From positions 1-64,000 of the forward strand of contig NZ_PDYY01000014.1 of assembly GCF_002743255.1 (NCBI RefSeq): a stretch of 64,000 bases of DNA, in the 5' to 3' direction. Source of the DNA: Sporosarcina sp. P2. GTDB lineage: Bacteria; Bacillota; Bacilli; Bacillales_A; Planococcaceae. Under the pieces are notes generated by a model. It saw only the letters and a program-made list of their open reading frames with translations, was not told the origin of the DNA and searched no databases. Positions 62,504 through 64,000 of the stretch are shown one piece after another. Positions within the stretch are counted from its first letter, which is position 1. Each line of letters starts with the position of its first letter. Made by a program: the position numbers and the translations under genes.

Positions 62504-64000
62504 ATGAATGAACTTTCTTTGACCGTTCAAGACGTCTTAGCCCGCGACACTTTCAAGCACGCCAAAGTTATTGCTGGAAGTAACGGATTGGATCGTCAAG
62601 TTAAATGGTCGCACGTATTAGAAGTTAGTGAGTTTAGTTCGCTAGTTAATGGCGGTGAAATTATCTTAACGACAGGCATTCATCTACAACTAGATAACGC
62701 AACACAGCTACAGTATATAAAACAGCTAATTGAACTAGAAGTTGCCTGTCTGTGTGTTGAAATAGGGCCGTACGTCAGTGAGATCCAACAAGATATTATC
62801 ACTCTTGCAGATGCACAAAAGTTTCCAATTATCGTGTTCGAAAAAGTCGTTAAATTTGTTGATATCACACAAGATTTACATACAGTAATCATTAATCGTC
62901 ATTATGAAATGCTGTCGAAGTTAGATACATTATCGAGAAGGTTCAATGAGTTAAGTTTAATGCCAAACGGAATCTTAAAGATTCTTCACGAGTTACACTC
63001 GCTGTTCAATCAGACGGTGTTGTTTATATCCGATGATGCGAAATCTTATTACTACCCTGTTGAATCGACTTCGTGGAAAAATAGCATAAAAGAATTTCTT
63101 AGTGAGAAGACTACGCAAAAGCTAGAACAGGACATCTATACCATCGATGATCAGCCATTTGCCTTGTTCCCCATCAATGGTTTAGGCCAATCTCTTGGAT
63201 ATTTATGTCTTCACCTTCCACAGGCAATAAAAGATGAATTTGTCTTTTTAATCTTGGATAGGGCCTCCCTTGCAATTGCTCAAATATTACTTCGGAATCG
63301 CACTATTCAAGAGAGAAATCAATACAATGAGGATGAATTTGTGCGTAACTTACTGCATGGCCGTCCTGTAGATGCAGAAGATATCCAATCCTTTTTACCA
63401 ACGAAAAGTCCGAACACTCATTACAGAATCTTCGTCATTCAGTTGGATACGAATGAAACCACTATAGATGAAAACAGTTGGGAAGAAATCCGCTTACAAC
63501 AATCTATGATGATTCGTTCTGTCTTTAAACGACATAGTTTCTTTCCAACTATCTCTGTAACTAAAAATGAAATTACAATTATTGCATCGTTTATCGCTTC
63601 GGGGACACATGTAAAAGACTTGAATCGTTTCACTCAAGTAACCGAACAGTTAACAGCCATGGACAATGACCATTTCTTTAACGAACGGGAATATAAATTT
63701 GGTATCAGTTTAGTTCACCATAACCATTCACACATCAAAGAAGGATATAAAGAAGCAAAAAGAGTGGCTGAACTTAAACAAAAGTTTGCATTTGAGAGTG
63801 ATTTTTATGAAGATTTAGGGATCTATAGACTACTACTTCTTCTCAACGAACAAGGAAACCTTGATAACTATGTAGAAGATTATCTACAAGACCTAATTGA
63901 TTACGATCAAGAGAACGACAGTAACTTATTCGAAACGCTCCGTATTTATCTTGAATGTGGCGGTTCAAAAAAAGAAACCGCAGATCGTCTATTTATCGTC
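62504..64000 (+). CDS. PucR family transcriptional regulator, 3' end beyond window
   Basis: The frame is open for 499 codons to the window end. It starts MNELSLTVQDVLARDTFKHA, the typical PucR N-terminal domain (about 8-125), followed by a GGDEF-like/CdaR middle. The beginning of the C-terminal PucR HTH (YLECGGSKKETADRLFIV) reaches the last base, so about 30-50 codons are missing. GGAGG lies 10 bases before the ATG. PucR regulators activate purine, pyrimidine or amino acid catabolism. Divergence from mmsA-aminotransferase-ald suggests it senses beta-alanine or a related compound. Confidence 0.9.
   Translation, partial: MNELSLTVQDVLARDTFKHAKVIAGSNGLDRQVKWSHVLEVSEFSSLVNGGEIILTTGIHLQLDNATQLQYIKQLIELEVACLCVEIGPYVSEIQQDIITLADAQKFPIIVFEKVVKFVDITQDLHTVIINRHYEMLSKLDTLSRRFNELSLMPNGILKILHELHSLFNQTVLFISDDAKSYYYPVESTSWKNSIKEFLSEKTTQKLEQDIYTIDDQPFALFPINGLGQSLGYLCLHLPQAIKDEFVFLILDRASLAIAQILLRNRTIQERNQYNEDEFVRNLLHGRPVDAEDIQSFLPTKSPNTHYRIFVIQLDTNETTIDENSWEEIRLQQSMMIRSVFKRHSFFPTISVTKNEITIIASFIASGTHVKDLNRFTQVTEQLTAMDNDHFFNEREYKFGISLVHHNHSHIKEGYKEAKRVAELKQKFAFESDFYEDLGIYRLLLLLNEQGNLDNYVEDYLQDLIDYDQENDSNLFETLRIYLECGGSKKETADRLFIV

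Overview
The window comes from a low-GC, Gram-positive member of the Bacillales, most likely Planococcaceae (Sporosarcina-like). The evidence is gene content and signals: an S-layer protein with three SLH domains, a LysM-3D wall protein under a WalR box, a ydaT homologue under a sigma-B promoter, strong AGGAGG ribosome binding sites, many TTG start codons and U-tailed hairpin terminators. The genus is inference. No rRNA, tRNA or CRISPR array was found.

Layout. 1-175: 5' end of a class C group II intron (minus strand) directly behind a terminator. 173-12951: FMN-binding glutamate-synthase-like protein, S-layer protein, VanZ, a TPR-GGDEF diguanylate cyclase, YocH-like wall protein, MgtE, an amidase with a GatC-like small partner, YdaT and a DUF488 protein. 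13196-17058: citrate module (CitS/CitT-type two-component system plus CitMHS transporter). 17200-33877: FAD oxidoreductase, MarR-controlled MMPL exporter, YeiH with a divergent LysR regulator, chemoreceptor, CvfC, Uup/YfmR-type ABC-F, RocB-like peptidase, DinB and YjiH. 33878-35154 is a large convergent spacer with a 21-bp-phased repeat array, a folded 139-bp element, a dead FecCD iron permease and its surviving Fur-box promoter. 35155-40683: FetAB-type exporter with an overlapping HEPN-CBS gene, zinc-ribbon serine protease, a second copy of the 21-bp array and a PfkB sugar kinase.

40780-58003 is a surface-protein island: a dockerin protein, a cohesin protein, a VWA/beta-solenoid protein, two Ig-repeat proteins, a seven-blade RCC1 propeller protein, a beta-helix-like protein and a glucosaminidase, plus one thioredoxin-reductase-like enzyme. 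Several share an SbsA-like Ig module. None carries an SLH or LPXTG anchor, so they may assemble with each other or with the S-layer.

58174-64000 looks like a beta-alanine (or related omega-amino acid) catabolic unit: MmsA-type CoA-acylating semialdehyde dehydrogenase, omega-aminotransferase and alanine dehydrogenase, with a divergent PucR-family regulator cut by the window end.

Gene decay is visible in three spacers: a ribokinase remnant (about 32150-32382), a FecCD permease remnant (about 34480-34802) and an SLH-domain fragment (about 9975-10035). Starts were chosen from Shine-Dalgarno spacing. About ten genes appear to start at TTG.
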